From assembly GCA_002335605.1 (NCBI GenBank), contig BEDY01000011.1:186001-250000 (forward strand): a stretch of 64,000 nucleotides of DNA. Direction: 5' to 3'. Under the pieces are notes generated by a model. The model saw only the letters and a list, made by a program, of their open reading frames with translations. It made no database searches and was not told the origin of the DNA. This document shows, piece by piece, positions 33,029 to 46,214 of this stretch (its first letter is position 1; the number at the start of each line of letters is the position of its first letter). The DNA is from Prillingera fragicola. Lineage: Eukaryota > Basidiomycota > Tremellomycetes > Trichosporonales > Trichosporonaceae. The translations under genes were made by a program, and so were the position numbers.

Positions 33029-34689
33029 ATGTCTGGAGCTATCAGAATGGAAGGCTTTCAGTGCGTTGCCCCGAGTCAATTCTTGCCGCCGCCGTCGCTG
33101 ACACATCCATCGTAGACCTTCCAACCCCATCCCCAGCCCAACTCGTCCGGTGCTGAACCGCCCATTCTCAGACGGCTCCATGACGGTCGAGTCTTCTATA
33201 CTCAACTCGTTGCTCAACTCGTCCCAGTCGTTCTCATTCAACTCTACGGGGATGCCCAGCCAGAACCCATCAAACCCTTTCGACTACAACATGGTCTCAC
33301 CCCAGTCTGCTGTCATCGATCTTCCCTCTGGCGCGTCTCCTCACAGCTTCCAGCCTCATAGCATGTTCAGTCACCTCAACTTTGGATCAGAGAACCGCGA
33401 GCCACCAGTCATGGCATCGTCGCTGGACAATAATGCGTCGACCACCCGTAATGAGCGATCCAGGTCTCAATCGTCGTCTCGTTCCTCGCACATCGGCAAA
33501 GCCCCCGCCCCACGCTCGCGCTCTGGACGCAAGCTGTCCATGAATGACGTCCGCCCTTCTGTCCCTGCTCCTCGTGGCCGTACCATGCAGCCACCCCGGT
33601 CTATGTCTTTCCAAACGGACACGAAGCCCACTGTCTTGAACCAGCGTGCCAACTCTATTACGTCAGCTGCCGAGTATGGCTTTGACCAGTACGGCGTCTC
33701 CATTCCCCGCAATGACTATGGGCGGAACATGTGGGGGCCCAGCGGCAGCGCCCCGAGCGTTCTTCCAGATGGCATGGCCAGCTACGGCGCAAGCGTGGAC
33801 GGACCCCTCGACAGGTGAGTTGTTCTTGTACCCTCAAGCTCACAAACAGCCCGGTCACACCAGCCCAGAACGTCCAGTCGCTGCTCGGCGATGAGAGCAG
33901 GAAACAGCGCCGCCGCGAGTGCCATAACCAGGTCGAGAAGCGCCGCCGCGAGCACATCAATGCCATGATCGAGGAGCTTAACAAACTGCTCCCCTCCAAG
34001 TTCAAGATGCCTCTCGAATCCGAAGTTGCCATCGAGGACGAGGAAGACGAGGAGAATCCTGCAGAGTCGCCCGTGAAGAAGAAGAAGACCAAGCGCCAGC
34101 AGTCGACCTCGAAGCAACAGAAGGACTCTGCCCAGTGTAAGGGTCGGATTCTCAGCGACAGTGTGCAATACATCCGGTAAGCTTCAAGGCCAACCAACCG
34201 TGACTGACAGGCAGTGATTTGCAAACGGTGAATGAGCAGCAATCCGGCCGAATCCGCTACCTGGAGAGCCTTCTTATGGGCGCTGGCAACCCGTCGTCGC
34301 TTCCTCAGAGCGACTGGGCTTCGCAGCACTCCAACGACCAGAACAACGATGCTGCTCCCTATCCTCACGAGCAGCTCGAGGCTATGCGCGCCAGTCCCGA
34401 CCTTGTGCCCGTTGGCCAGTCCAGCGGCTGGAACGGTTTCAACTCGCTGGTTTTCGAGACCTCTCCAACCGAGGCATCCGACGTTCAGCGCTCGACTCCT
34501 TTGTCCTCGGGGTCACCCGAGACGGACAGCAAGGGCGGTGTCGTGTGGGGGATGATGGACTTTAGCGACGAGAGGGGGGAGGCGCCGCCTCCCCGTCCTC
34601 GCAAGGACTCGCAGGCCGAGTTGCAGCACTCGCTGAGCAGCATGGAGTTGGATGTTGCGGGGGAGCCGCGGTCATGGAACGGTTACTGA
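33029..34689 (+). CDS. bHLH transcription factor with long charged loop
   Basis: Exons 33029-33060, 33116-33814, 33850-34176 and 34215-34689 join to 510 codons. N-terminal 250 residues are Ser/Pro/Asn-rich and probably disordered. The basic helix reads RKQRRRECHNQVEKRRREH (residues about 262-280); His, Glu and Arg at positions 5, 9 and 13 predict CACGTG E-box binding. Helix 1 is INAMIEELNKLLPS. The loop is unusually long, about 50 residues, with an acidic run (EDEEDEENPAE) and then a basic run (KKKKTKRQ). Helix 2 follows (KGRILSDSVQYIRDLQ) with a short leucine-containing extension (NEQQSGRIRYLESLLMG). Relationship to Pho4, Cbf1 or USF-type factors cannot be decided here. Arg at position 13 (not Tyr) argues against SREBP. 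Confidence 0.92.
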
Positions 34690-35025
34690 AGTCTTTTGTA
34701 GCGTAGCGCAAGAACAGAGTTGAGTTTAGCCGCGAGCCCACCCTCAGGGGCGCTGGGTCTCGGAAACTCAGGAGTGGAAGGATAATCTGTCGAAGAAGAA
34801 GAACCCGAGTTGTAGTGCCCATGTTGGCTTCCCGCACGACTGTCCTTATGACCGTCTATAATTCCGTAGTCAGAGGAGACAAGGCATGTAACGACTTTGA
34901 AGCTACAAGTTTCGCAGTGCGTGCAAGGAACACAGGCTCTTGCGGCTTGAGAAGGACATTTTCCCGTAGTGCAACGCCTTTCCACCGGAGTAAAAGGGGT
35001 AGAGTAGTGCAACAATGAATGGCAT
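34690..35025. other. Convergent intergenic, 336 bp
   Basis: Shared 3' flank of the bHLH gene and the carrier gene. No feature recognised. Confidence 0.5.
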
Positions 35026-36935
35026 CTATTGGGCAATGTACAGCGCAATGGCGGCGAGCCCTGTCGATAATACAAACATGAGGGCATCTCTCAGGTCAGC
35101 AACTGCCACACTTGCAACGCACACTTGTAACGTTCTGGTGACTTACACTGTAGCAGGAGGAAACTGGCAAGCGTATGCGCTGTTCCTGCGGGATTATATA
35201 GCTGAGTGATGACAAGCTGGTTGGCAGCCGCCGGTGTGCCAGAGAGCAGGATCACGACAAATGTGCGAACTATGGTCAGCGTTGGCTGTTCGTCGAAACG
35301 ATTCTCACTCTTTTCAGAACGTGGAAAGAGGCTCGTATCGTCACGTAGAGCTTTTACCACAAAGACGGCAAATACTGGTACAAGGATCATCTTGATGACA
35401 CACATCGAGATAATGGCCATAATGGGCAGCTCTCGCCAGTTCGAGGGCATCTAATCGTCAGAGTGGCGGTGGCAGGTTACTCACCCTCAGCCTCGCAAAA
35501 CTAGCACCGAGAAGCATAAGTGCCATAGGAACCGTAATAGCACTAAAGTGTTAGACTACTCATGGCCGACCGACTTACCCAAGGAACACTGTGGTCTCCA
35601 GGATGAAAGCCAACGGTGGGTTACCGTCCGGGGCATTGGGTATCCTCGAACTCGTCCACCCAGGTGTATTGGTGAGCAACGCCTTTAAAGGCTGCACCAG
35701 AGAGAAGATCAAGCCAAATATGACGGCCCATGTCGCTGGTGGAACATTTAAAAAGATGCTCCAGAGCTTGTTCAGGACCGACCGATGACGAGACAATCTA
35801 ATCGAGGAGGCGGGTGACGGTAGTGCCTGTGAAGCTACTTGCGCTACAGGTGGATCGGGTTCCGCCGACTCGAGCGGGGTATGAGGTGGGATACGATCCC
35901 TTGAATCCATCATGGCTGTGATTGATGGTGCTCGTGACTTTTTGCGGGTGGCGGGGACCGAGCCAAGTAGTCCGCGTGAGGGTCCGTTGAGCGTGCCAAT
36001 CTCGGACGCTTTGTCCGAGGCCACACCCTCATCTTGAAACGCTGTGTTCCCCATTTCCTGCATCTCTGGGTCCGGTGATGACCGCTCCTTTGATTCTCTC
36101 ATCTTTGGGCCTAACCTAAGCGTTCGTTTCATCCACGCAAAGCGGGACCTCCATCGTTCCTTGAAGGGCAAGGGTGCGGAAAGTTGGTGATCTTCGATAA
36201 AATCCCAGCCACAGATCTACCTGAGTTAACTGCGAACCACGCAAGCCCCCCCTCGTGGGGGCTTGAGCCTATTCACCTTGTGTACTCCTAAGGCAAAGAA
36301 CGTGGTGTTCATGACAAAAATGAAGATGCTGCCCAGTTAGAGACGGGCACGGCGCCGCCGGGACTCACGCAATGTACGCAACACCCAGATCAACATCGGT
36401 GCTTGGGTCAAACGGAGACTCCTTGGCCATGGTCTGAACCACGGCAGTAGGAAGATTGCCTACGATTCATGTCAGCAGTGATAGGACAGCATCGTTTAAA
36501 CATACCCCAGTTTGAGATGATCCCCATGACGAGGAGGCCCCACTGGAAGTCGGCGGGAACATAAAACAGTTCTCGGACGACGAAAGCCAGTATCCCTCCC
36601 AAAACTTGATAGATAATGGCAAGCATTACCAGTGGACCAAAGGCTCCCACGTTTTGTGGGGTGAACGCAGACGTCATGGAAGAGAAAATGAGGCTGGGTA
36701 GACAGATATTCTGTTCGTCAGCGGGATATTTCGTCAGCCAACGGTGTACCATTGTGATTAGGCTGATGCCTTTGGTGCTCGCTGGAGGCAAGGCTCCAGT
36801 CTTGGTGATGGCATATCCCGCAAGGATAGTCAATCCCATCCTCAATGTAGGCATGAAAGCTGTTGTCGTTAGCTGCTACCATCTGCGACGGTACCTACCC
36901 TTGTATATGATTTCTCCCGCGGTGGCCGCAGACAT
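35026..36935 (-). CDS. Auxin-efflux-carrier family (PIN-like) membrane transporter
   Basis: Polytopic carrier of the Mem_trans family, as in yeast Ecm3. ATG at 36935 (MSAATAGEIIYK), then a short exon join to AFMPTLRMG. N-terminal membrane block: LRMGLTILAGYAITKTG, SLIFSSMTSAFTPQNVGAF, LVMLAIIYQVLGGILAF, WGLLVMGIISNWGNLPTA. The NWGNLP site is a family mark. Next spans: GVAYIAIFIFVMNTTFFALG. A cytosolic Ser/Pro/Arg-rich loop of about 170 residues precedes the second block: PPATWAVIFGLIFSLVQPL, FILETTVFLGAITVPMALM, IMAIISMCVIKMILVPVFA, GTPAAANQLVITQLYNP and the last span MFVLSTGLAAIALYIAQ, stop at 35026. About eight exons. Substrate unknown; fungal members are not shown to carry auxin. Confidence 0.9.
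36242..36265. repeat. GC-rich perfect inverted repeat inside a carrier intron
   Basis: Arms caagccccc and gggggcttg (9 bp each) around a 6-nt spacer, filling about 24 of the 60 nt of intron 36217-36276. A stable hairpin is expected in the pre-mRNA. Confidence 0.8.
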
Positions 36936-37189
36936 CGTTCAGATCGATGAAACGTGTAGGGCGGCAAGGACCTAGGTACATTGAAGACCAAGGGTGATCT
37001 CCTCCGTTCAGTTGAGCATGGACAAGGAGGTGTAGAAGAACGATCGGACTGCAAGATGTGGCAAGAGACGGCTGAGCACGGCGCAGGAGATGGCCGATTG
37101 ATTCAGAGCCAAAGTTAGATGTGCCGGAGTATCGGCCCGGCCTAGTCCGGGTCATGTGCATTTCTACAAGTCTCTATAATACATGTACT

Positions 37190-39080
37190 TCATTCATCGT
37201 CTGACTCGATTCCCCACTCGTCCTCGTAATCTTCGTCTAGGTGCGCTAGGCAGCCAGGAGAGCATCCCAGCCACTGAACGGGAAGGTCTGTAACCCCTGC
37301 CACTGTCCTCCATTCGAATCGCTCCTCTGCCGCAGTCAGGAACAGAGGGCGTGTTGTTCGGGGCACAGGCGAGTTGATGTCCCATTCAAGGTGATGAGGA
37401 GCGGGACAAACATGATAGTACGGATTTGCCGAGGCATCATCTGGTGGTGAGGTCGCCCGAGAGCGAGGGAATGGGTCCACGCGAGTAGACACTCTTGGCC
37501 CACTACCACCACCTTGCGAATAGGCCGCACAGGAACTCTTTACGGACTGCAAAATCCTGCTGAGGTCGCCCTTCTGGAAGCAAGGTGGCATGATGTGTTG
37601 CAGCACCTCGACGTCCAAAAGAGGATGCTTCCCTCCCTCCATGCAGTCCTCCCAATTGTAGCCAATGAAGGGTGGCAGGTGGTGAGGCGCACGGGGGGAC
37701 AATAACACGTTGACGCAGAGGGCGGACAGCCGAGGCACTGGACCTCCCGTTTCGCGAGACCGAGCCCCCCTGAGGGGGGGCTCGCGTGCGTGGGTTGACC
37801 GCAGCGGAGACAATACTGGGGCTGCCAGTGAAGCCATGGTTTGCTGCGAATCCGTTGCCTGTTCTGGCCGCGGCAACCATGGATTGGGGTAGGCTGAGAA
37901 TTGTTCCAGACGAGTCAGGTCTAGAATGGTAGATGGGAGGTATCGCTGGTATTAGCTGTGGCAGGCAAATCGCCACTTACAATGCGGTTGTTGGAAATGT
38001 TCAGCTCGCGAAGGTGAACCAGCTCTCCTACAGCAGCAGGTAACGATTCTAGTTGATTGTTGCGCAGTGTTAGCACGGTGAGATTTCGTATCTCAAAGAG
38101 TGCGGTGGGCAGGCTAAAGTGGTCAGACTGAGGACGAAAAAACTGGGCGCACCTGACAAGTCGGTTCTGGCTGGCGTAAACACCGATATCGGGGCGCTTG
38201 GCGTAGTTACGATTCAGATCAACGACACCAGTCTTGCTTCGTGTGAGGCGCCTTTCAGCGGGCGACGATCGCACGCCAGTTTGTTCGTTGGGTTCCTCGC
38301 GTACAGATACGACGCTACCACTGGACAAATCGGCCGCCGGAAGCAAGCCACTTGATCCGACGTCCAGTTGTGCCGAGTCCCGCCTCAGCAAGCTACTTCC
38401 TCCCACGTCAAATCGTCCAGAGTCCCGCCGCATCGTTGAAAAAAACGCAGCTGAAGCTGGTGCAGACTGGGTGCGCGCAAAGGACCGCTCGCCTTGACCA
38501 AATGGACGCGCTAATGGGCTCGCAAGCGCCTGCCGCGGAGAATCAGAGGGGAAGGGAGACCGTGGAAGCCGGGGGGAGGCTGTCGGCGACGCTGTGGGCG
38601 ACTGTATTTGCGGCAATGTCACTAGATTGCAAAGCTCAGAGATCTTAGTGGACAGCGTTTCCAAACCGCATTCACTGCGCGTAAGAAAACGAAATGTCCT
38701 GGATAATCTACTCACGTAATGATCAAGTCGCTGGTAGCGGTGTCGACACAGTGAGCGACTTTGGCCTCCATCCATTCGTCTGATCCAACTGGCGCCTTGC
38801 TTGAAGACCCGAGGAAAGCGTCGCGGCTGCCGCTGTTGGATGACATGCTCCCATGCCGCACATGTCCATAGGCCGGTGGGGGAAAGGCTTTCGGCAACCC
38901 ATGGGCGGCAGGGTCTCGGCGAGGGCGAGGAAGCTTTTGGGACGATGAAGAAGAATAGGAGGGCTGGGTATTGATATCAAGAGAGCGCAGAGTCGCTGCG
39001 AATGGCAAGGGCTGTGAAGGCATCGAGCTCCAGTCCGGCATTGGCCGAGACGCAGCTGAGAGAGGGTCGAGCACGACCAT
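37190..39080 (-). CDS. Leucine-rich-repeat protein, unknown function
   Basis: ATG at 39080 (MVVLDPLSAASRPMPDW), stop at 37190. The N-terminal half is disordered and Ser/Pro-rich, with candidate phosphosites (SPTASPTASPRLPRSPF). LRR signatures lie across introns: ECGLETLSTKISELCNL, then SLPTALFEIRNLTVLTLRNN, QLESLPAAVGELVHLRELN and ISNNRIVYLPSTILDLTRL. The repeats have the LxxLPxxL/NxLxxLP spacing of cytosolic (Ras-suppressor type) LRRs. A conserved-looking C-terminus contains LSPRAPHHLPPFIGYNW, Cys residues near CFQKGDLSRIL and VCPAPHHLEWD, and ends in an acidic DEDYEDEWGIESDDE. The Cys pairs could bind metal, but that is a guess. Divergent from CDC48 by 455 bp. Possibly a signalling scaffold; not assigned. 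Confidence 0.8.
37761..37784. repeat. GC-rich inverted repeat inside LRR coding sequence
   Basis: Arms cgagcccccc and ggggggctcg (10 bp) with a 4-nt spacer, encoding part of HAREPPLRGARSRE on the minus strand. Resembles the palindrome at 36242-36265. Confidence 0.75.
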
Positions 39081-39535
39081 GATTGGCTATGAGGGGGGCT
39101 CCCGAGGCAGGAAAGATGAGATAGAGATCAAAGTAGATGATATGTATTTAATCCATTGTGGAAAGTCGAGGACCACACGAGTTGAGCGAGCTGCAGTTGG
39201 CAGCCAGAGTGCCTTGTCGAAGAGCACGGCGGCTGGCTGGGGGTGCTTGCTGGTCAGGCAGCGTTCAGGTGGTTTGTTGTTGTTTGGGGTTCGCAGCGAC
39301 TCGGGTCATCGCGATTCCCGGGAACAGGTCGCTTACATAATAACATGTGTCAGTTGTTTTTCTGTGCACCCCATTTTACCACCAACCGCATCGTCATCGT
39401 GTCTGCTGGGAGGGAGTTAATCATGCAACGCCAACGTCCTCGTTTCCTCGCGTTCCATCCCGTTCTTCCATTTCATTCATTCTCCACTTGCTCTTCTTTT
39501 CATCTTCATCTTTCAAGTAGAGCATTTCTGTCACC
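39081..39535. promoter_or_regulatory. Divergent promoter, LRR gene / CDC48, 455 bp
   Basis: Pyrimidine-rich leader before the CDC48 ATG (about 39440-39530). No specific element identified. Confidence 0.5.
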
Positions 39536-42281
<2,746 letters not shown>

Positions 42282-43346
42282 TGGCCGCACAGTTGCCGTG
42301 CAGTGGAGATGCCGTTGGGCACAAAGTCGGTAGAAGATTGAGAATGTGATTGTGAATCGTACTGCATGGCTCTGTGCCACCGTGCACAGCCTTGACTTTG
42401 TACAGCAAGTGGAAGCTGAAGTGCCTGTGTGAAGCTTTTGCCCATTTGTGTGAGCTTCACACCGACTTGTCTCATCGAGGACACCAAGGTGGTGAACGAA
42501 CAGTCACGCATCTATCCTGACACTGTTCAATCGACAGCGGTCAGCGGGGAGAACCCTAGCCACGATCGGTCCGGACCAACAGCAGGAACGTCAATGGGCA
42601 GGCTGGGGACAACTGCGCGAGTAAGCCTTGCTCGCGAGCAGACAATCGGGCTGGTGCGGCCCAAGCTCTCAAATCCAGCCATGAGATAATCGAATCCGGC
42701 TGATCTGATGAACCAAATAATAATAATAATAATAATAAAAACCCAGGTCCCTCTTGTCAACAATCGCCAGAGCTTGCCTTCGATATGACCCATGTCAGCG
42801 CCAATGTTGCAGCCAGCGTTCCGGTCGCTGCTACGGTCCCTCCTGTTGCCTCCAAACGTGCCGGCCGGCCTTCCACAGCGCTACAGCTTCCATTGACTCT
42901 TGAAAGAATAAAATTAAATCACGAGCTGCTATTTTCAGCCGCAAAGTCTCCATTACTGGGGAAATAGTTTAACTATTGCTGTTGTTTAAATTATTTCAGC
43001 AGTTCGTCATAGCTTGTGCTCAACGAGAGACACTAAATAGGTTCACGATTGGATGCGCAAGAGTCAGTACCCCATGTCCGCCCCTATATTTCGTTGTCCC
43101 AGGAGAACTTGTCTGTCATTACCTGCCATGAACAAAGCAAAGAACGCACACTGAACCTGCTTTCAACTTCATTACGTCAAGAATGCCCTCATCAGTGGAT
43201 CAGTGGGTGGGCTCACAATCACGCAGTGGTATGGTAGCCACAACACTGTAAAGGGGTGCCGTGCCTGAGCAATTGTGGAGGTGCCTCCACCTACACATCG
43301 TTGTCGTCTTGCTCGACACGTCATCTCTTCTTCCACCCAACCCACC
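42282..43346. other. Intergenic, 1.07 kb (CDC48 to derlin)
   Basis: 3' flank of CDC48 and 5' flank of the derlin. Holds a (TAA)n microsatellite at 42717-42738 and an AT-richer stretch at 42900-43000. No supported gene. Confidence 0.5.
42717..42738 (+). repeat. (TAA)n microsatellite
   Basis: About seven uninterrupted TAA units (aataataataa...), in a locally AT-rich part of a GC-rich region. Confidence 0.85.
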
Positions 43347-44475
43347 ATGTCCGACGTACGCTCGCTTCAATTTCCACGCGTCACAGGGGTACTGCTGTGC
43401 GGGGTTGCTCTCGTAACCCTGTAAGTGGTCCGGAGCGAACCTGCTACGCCGAGAAATGCTTGTTGACCGTCGCAGGCCTGTGCTGGGAGGTCTCCTGCCT
43501 TTCACATTGGTGTGTTGCCTAGTCAGTGAACCAATCCAATACTGACGGACAAGATCAGTCTCCGATGGGCTAGAGTCTTCTCTTCACTCCAGGTAAGTTA
43601 CTCGATGCTTTCGTTAGCTGACGCCAGATCTGGAGGCCGTTGACGTCTTTCTTTTTTGGCGGTAAGTATATCGGCACGTCCAGACAAAGGCTGACGGCGT
43701 CAGGTGGTGGTATCAAGTTCATCTTTGACGTTTTCTTGCTGTATAGGACCTCATCGGCTCTTGAAGCGGACATGTGCGATTCTCATTTCCTTCAGCGGAG
43801 GGGAGCTGACGAACAGTTTGTTGGATACAGCTTCGTACACTTGGACTCTGATTGTCTTGGCCTCCATGATCCTCGTGAGTTTTGTATTCACAAGTGGGGC
43901 TAACCACATTCAGTCATCAACTGCCTTTTTCCAGTTTAGCGTCTTGTTCAAGCCAATGCTCTCCGCGCTGCTCTACCTGTGGTCCAAGCAAAACGCCACC
44001 TCCAACATTAGTCTCTTTGGCTTGATCAGTGTCCCAGCTCGCCGTATGTCCCGCGGTCATTAATGCAGCTGACCATGGCAGTCTACCCTGCTGTCCTCAT
44101 TGTTCTGGACTTCGTACAGAGTGGGCCAAACGCCGCTCTGGGCGGAATCGTTGGAACGCTGGCGGGTCACGCATGGTGGGTGATGCTCCTCTAAAGCTCA
44201 TGTTCTTGCTGACTGGCTGCAGGTGGTTCATCTCCGTCTACCTTCCGTTATACGCTCCTGCCAGGCTTCGGCGCCCCAACCCTCTGCCGGTACCAATGGC
44301 GTTTCGCCGTTTGTTCGTCCAGCGCAGTATTGGGAGCGGTGCGTCGGGAACGAGACCCGCGGTGCGACTTGGCCAAGGAGTGGAAGCAATCAACCCTCGA
44401 GAGCGCAGCGAAGCTGCCGATGCCGTTCGTCACCGGTGGGGCTCTGGCCAGCGTTTGGGTGGCAGTAGCTTGTAA
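43347..44475 (+). CDS. Derlin-family ERAD protein with SHP-like Cdc48-binding box
   Basis: Rhomboid pseudoprotease of the ER membrane that aids retrotranslocation. Nine exons: 43347-43420, 43476-43511, 43559-43592, 43628-43661, 43704-43773, 43817-43874, 43914-44043, 44082-44175, 44223-44475; phases join to 260 residues. Derlin marks: MSDVRSLQFPRVTGVLLCG, PFTLVLRWARVFSSLQIWRP, LTSFFFGGGGIKFIFDVFLL, YRTSSALE, YTWTLIVLASMIL, PMLSALLYLWSKQNATSNIS, LFGLISVPARLYPAVLIVLD and GTLAGHAWWFISVYLPL. The C-terminus contains HRWGSGQRLGG, matching the SHP box (aromatic-x-G-x-G-x-x-L) by which Derlin-1 and Dfm1 bind p97/Cdc48. No catalytic Ser-His pair is expected. Intron 43774-43816 (43 nt, CTGAC branch) restores the frame. 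Splicing at 44467 could extend the tail. Confidence 0.87.
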
Positions 44476-44996
44476 GTGTCTAAGGTACTGCTTGGTCTGG
44501 GCTCGCATGCAGAAGGGCCGCAGCAGACTCCTATAGAATCGGCAGCACTGTAGAACTACTCTCCATGATCTGCAAATGCCTCGCGCGCTCGCGTCCTTCA
44601 GCATCAAATTGCATGCCTTCCCTTCAGATGCGTATGCCAGCCGGTCGCCCGCCGACGCGGCGGCCGCCGTCTGGCACCGCCGTTCTGTGCAGACTACGAG
44701 TTCCATTTGCTACCGTCACCTCGGGAGCTCGGGATCAAAGAATGTTGGTCTCCATCGATCGACACACCCTGCTGTTCTTCCTTTTGTTTTTGGGTGAAGG
44801 AGGAATTACGTCAGCAAGGGTCCGGGGTGGACCGCATTTCTTCCTGTGGGACGACGCGGCACGCTTTCAACTTGTCAACTTACAAAGCCCACGCGTAGTC
44901 CACCGCATCGAAACAGTGTTTGGCAACTTTCCTTCTTTACTCTCATTTTTGGCATTACACTCCTTCTGAACTACACCTGCCAACTCCATCCACACC
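44476..44996. other. Intergenic, 521 bp
   Basis: Derlin 3' flank and promoter of the fatty acid hydroxylase. A T-rich patch precedes the ATG. No gene seen. Confidence 0.5.
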
Positions 44997-46214
44997 ATGT
45001 CTAACACGCCATCAACGCGTATCTTTGCACTGGCCGACGTGACCAAGCGTGAGTGGAGCGTGTCTCCCTTGAGGGTGTGAGAGTCGCCACTGACGATCTG
45101 CACAGATGACTCTCGTGATGCTTGTTGGGTCACTTACCGCGGCGGCGTCTACGACCTGACGCCTTTCCTGGCCGACCACCCAGGAGGCGACGACATGCTC
45201 CTTCGCCATGCCGGTCAGGACCTCGGCGACTCTATGACCGACCCAACTGAGCATGTGCATTCCAACTCGGCCTACGAGATGCTCGAGGACCTCAAGATCG
45301 GAGAGCTTGGCGGCGACGAGAGGATTGTCTCTGAGGGTGAGTGCCGCGCGTACCTGATTGCAAAGCTGACTTTGGAAGACTGGGTCGCCGATGAGAACTT
45401 TCACCCTGAGGAGACCAATGTTGCCAGCGACTACAACAAGAACAAGTTCCTTGACCTGTCCAAGGCTCTCCTCCCTCAGGTCTGGCGTGCCCCTTGGTCC
45501 AAGGAGTACTACCTGAGCCAAGTGCACAACCCTCGCCATCTCAAGGATTCAGCCCGTCTCTTTCCCTGGGACGCTCTCGAGGCTTTGACACGTACCAAGT
45601 GGTACGTTGTCCCTATCGTCTGGGGCCCAATCACTGCTTTCCTCGCGTACCTGTCTCTGCTTCAGTTCACCGACTCGCGAGTCGTTGCTGGTGATCTGCT
45701 TCAGTGGCCTCTCCCTCCCCTTGCCGCCCCAACGTCGTCCGCTCTCTTCAAGTTTATTCCCTCATTCCTTCTCGGCAACTTGGTATGGACTCTTCTCGAG
45801 TACGGCATGCACCGCTTCCTCTTCCACATCGACGACCACCTCCCCGAGAAGAACTGGGCGTTCACCCTGCACTTCCTTCTGCACGGCGTGCACCACTATC
45901 TTCCTATGGACCGTCTCCGCCTCGTCATGCCCCCTACCCTCTTCTTTATCCTGGAGACTCCTTTCACCAAGCTTGCGCACCTCATCTTCCCCAAGGCAGT
46001 GGCCAACGGCGTCATCGCGGGTGCATTCACGTTCTACATTCTCTACGACTCGATGCACTACGCCCTCCACCACACGCGCCTGCCGCAGTATCTCACGGAG
46101 ATGAAGCGCTACCACCTCGCGCATCACTACAAGAACTTTGAGCTCGGCTTTGGCGTCACGTCCAAGATCTGGGACGTTGTCTTCAACACTGTGCTCCCCA
46201 TTGCCGAAAAGTAG
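44997..46214 (+). CDS. scs7: Sphingolipid fatty acid 2-hydroxylase (Scs7/FA2H)
   Basis: ER enzyme adding the alpha-hydroxyl to the very long acyl chain of ceramide. Exons 44997-45048, 45106-45336 and 45379-46214 give 372 residues. N-terminal cytochrome b5 domain: VTYRGGVYDLTPFLADHPGG with the haem HPGG, and EHVHSNSAYEML with the second haem His region (residues about 25-95). The membrane hydroxylase domain carries the His-box set: HRFLFHIDDH, HFLLHGVHHYLP, HYALHHTRLP and HLAHHYKNFELGFG, a di-iron ligand pattern, with spans VPIVWGPITAFLAYLSL, SFLLGNLVWTLLEYG and VIAGAFTFYILYDSMHY. The C-terminus ends TVLPIAEK. The middle intron (42 nt) is a multiple of three without a stop, so retained transcripts would still translate. 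Confidence 0.95.

Noticed and set aside
43774..43795. Apparent ultra-short 22-nt intron in the derlin gene
   Set aside because: It lacks a branch site. Extending to the next AG gives a 43-nt intron (43774-43816) with CTGAC and the same frame, which fits both splicing rules and the derlin sequence.
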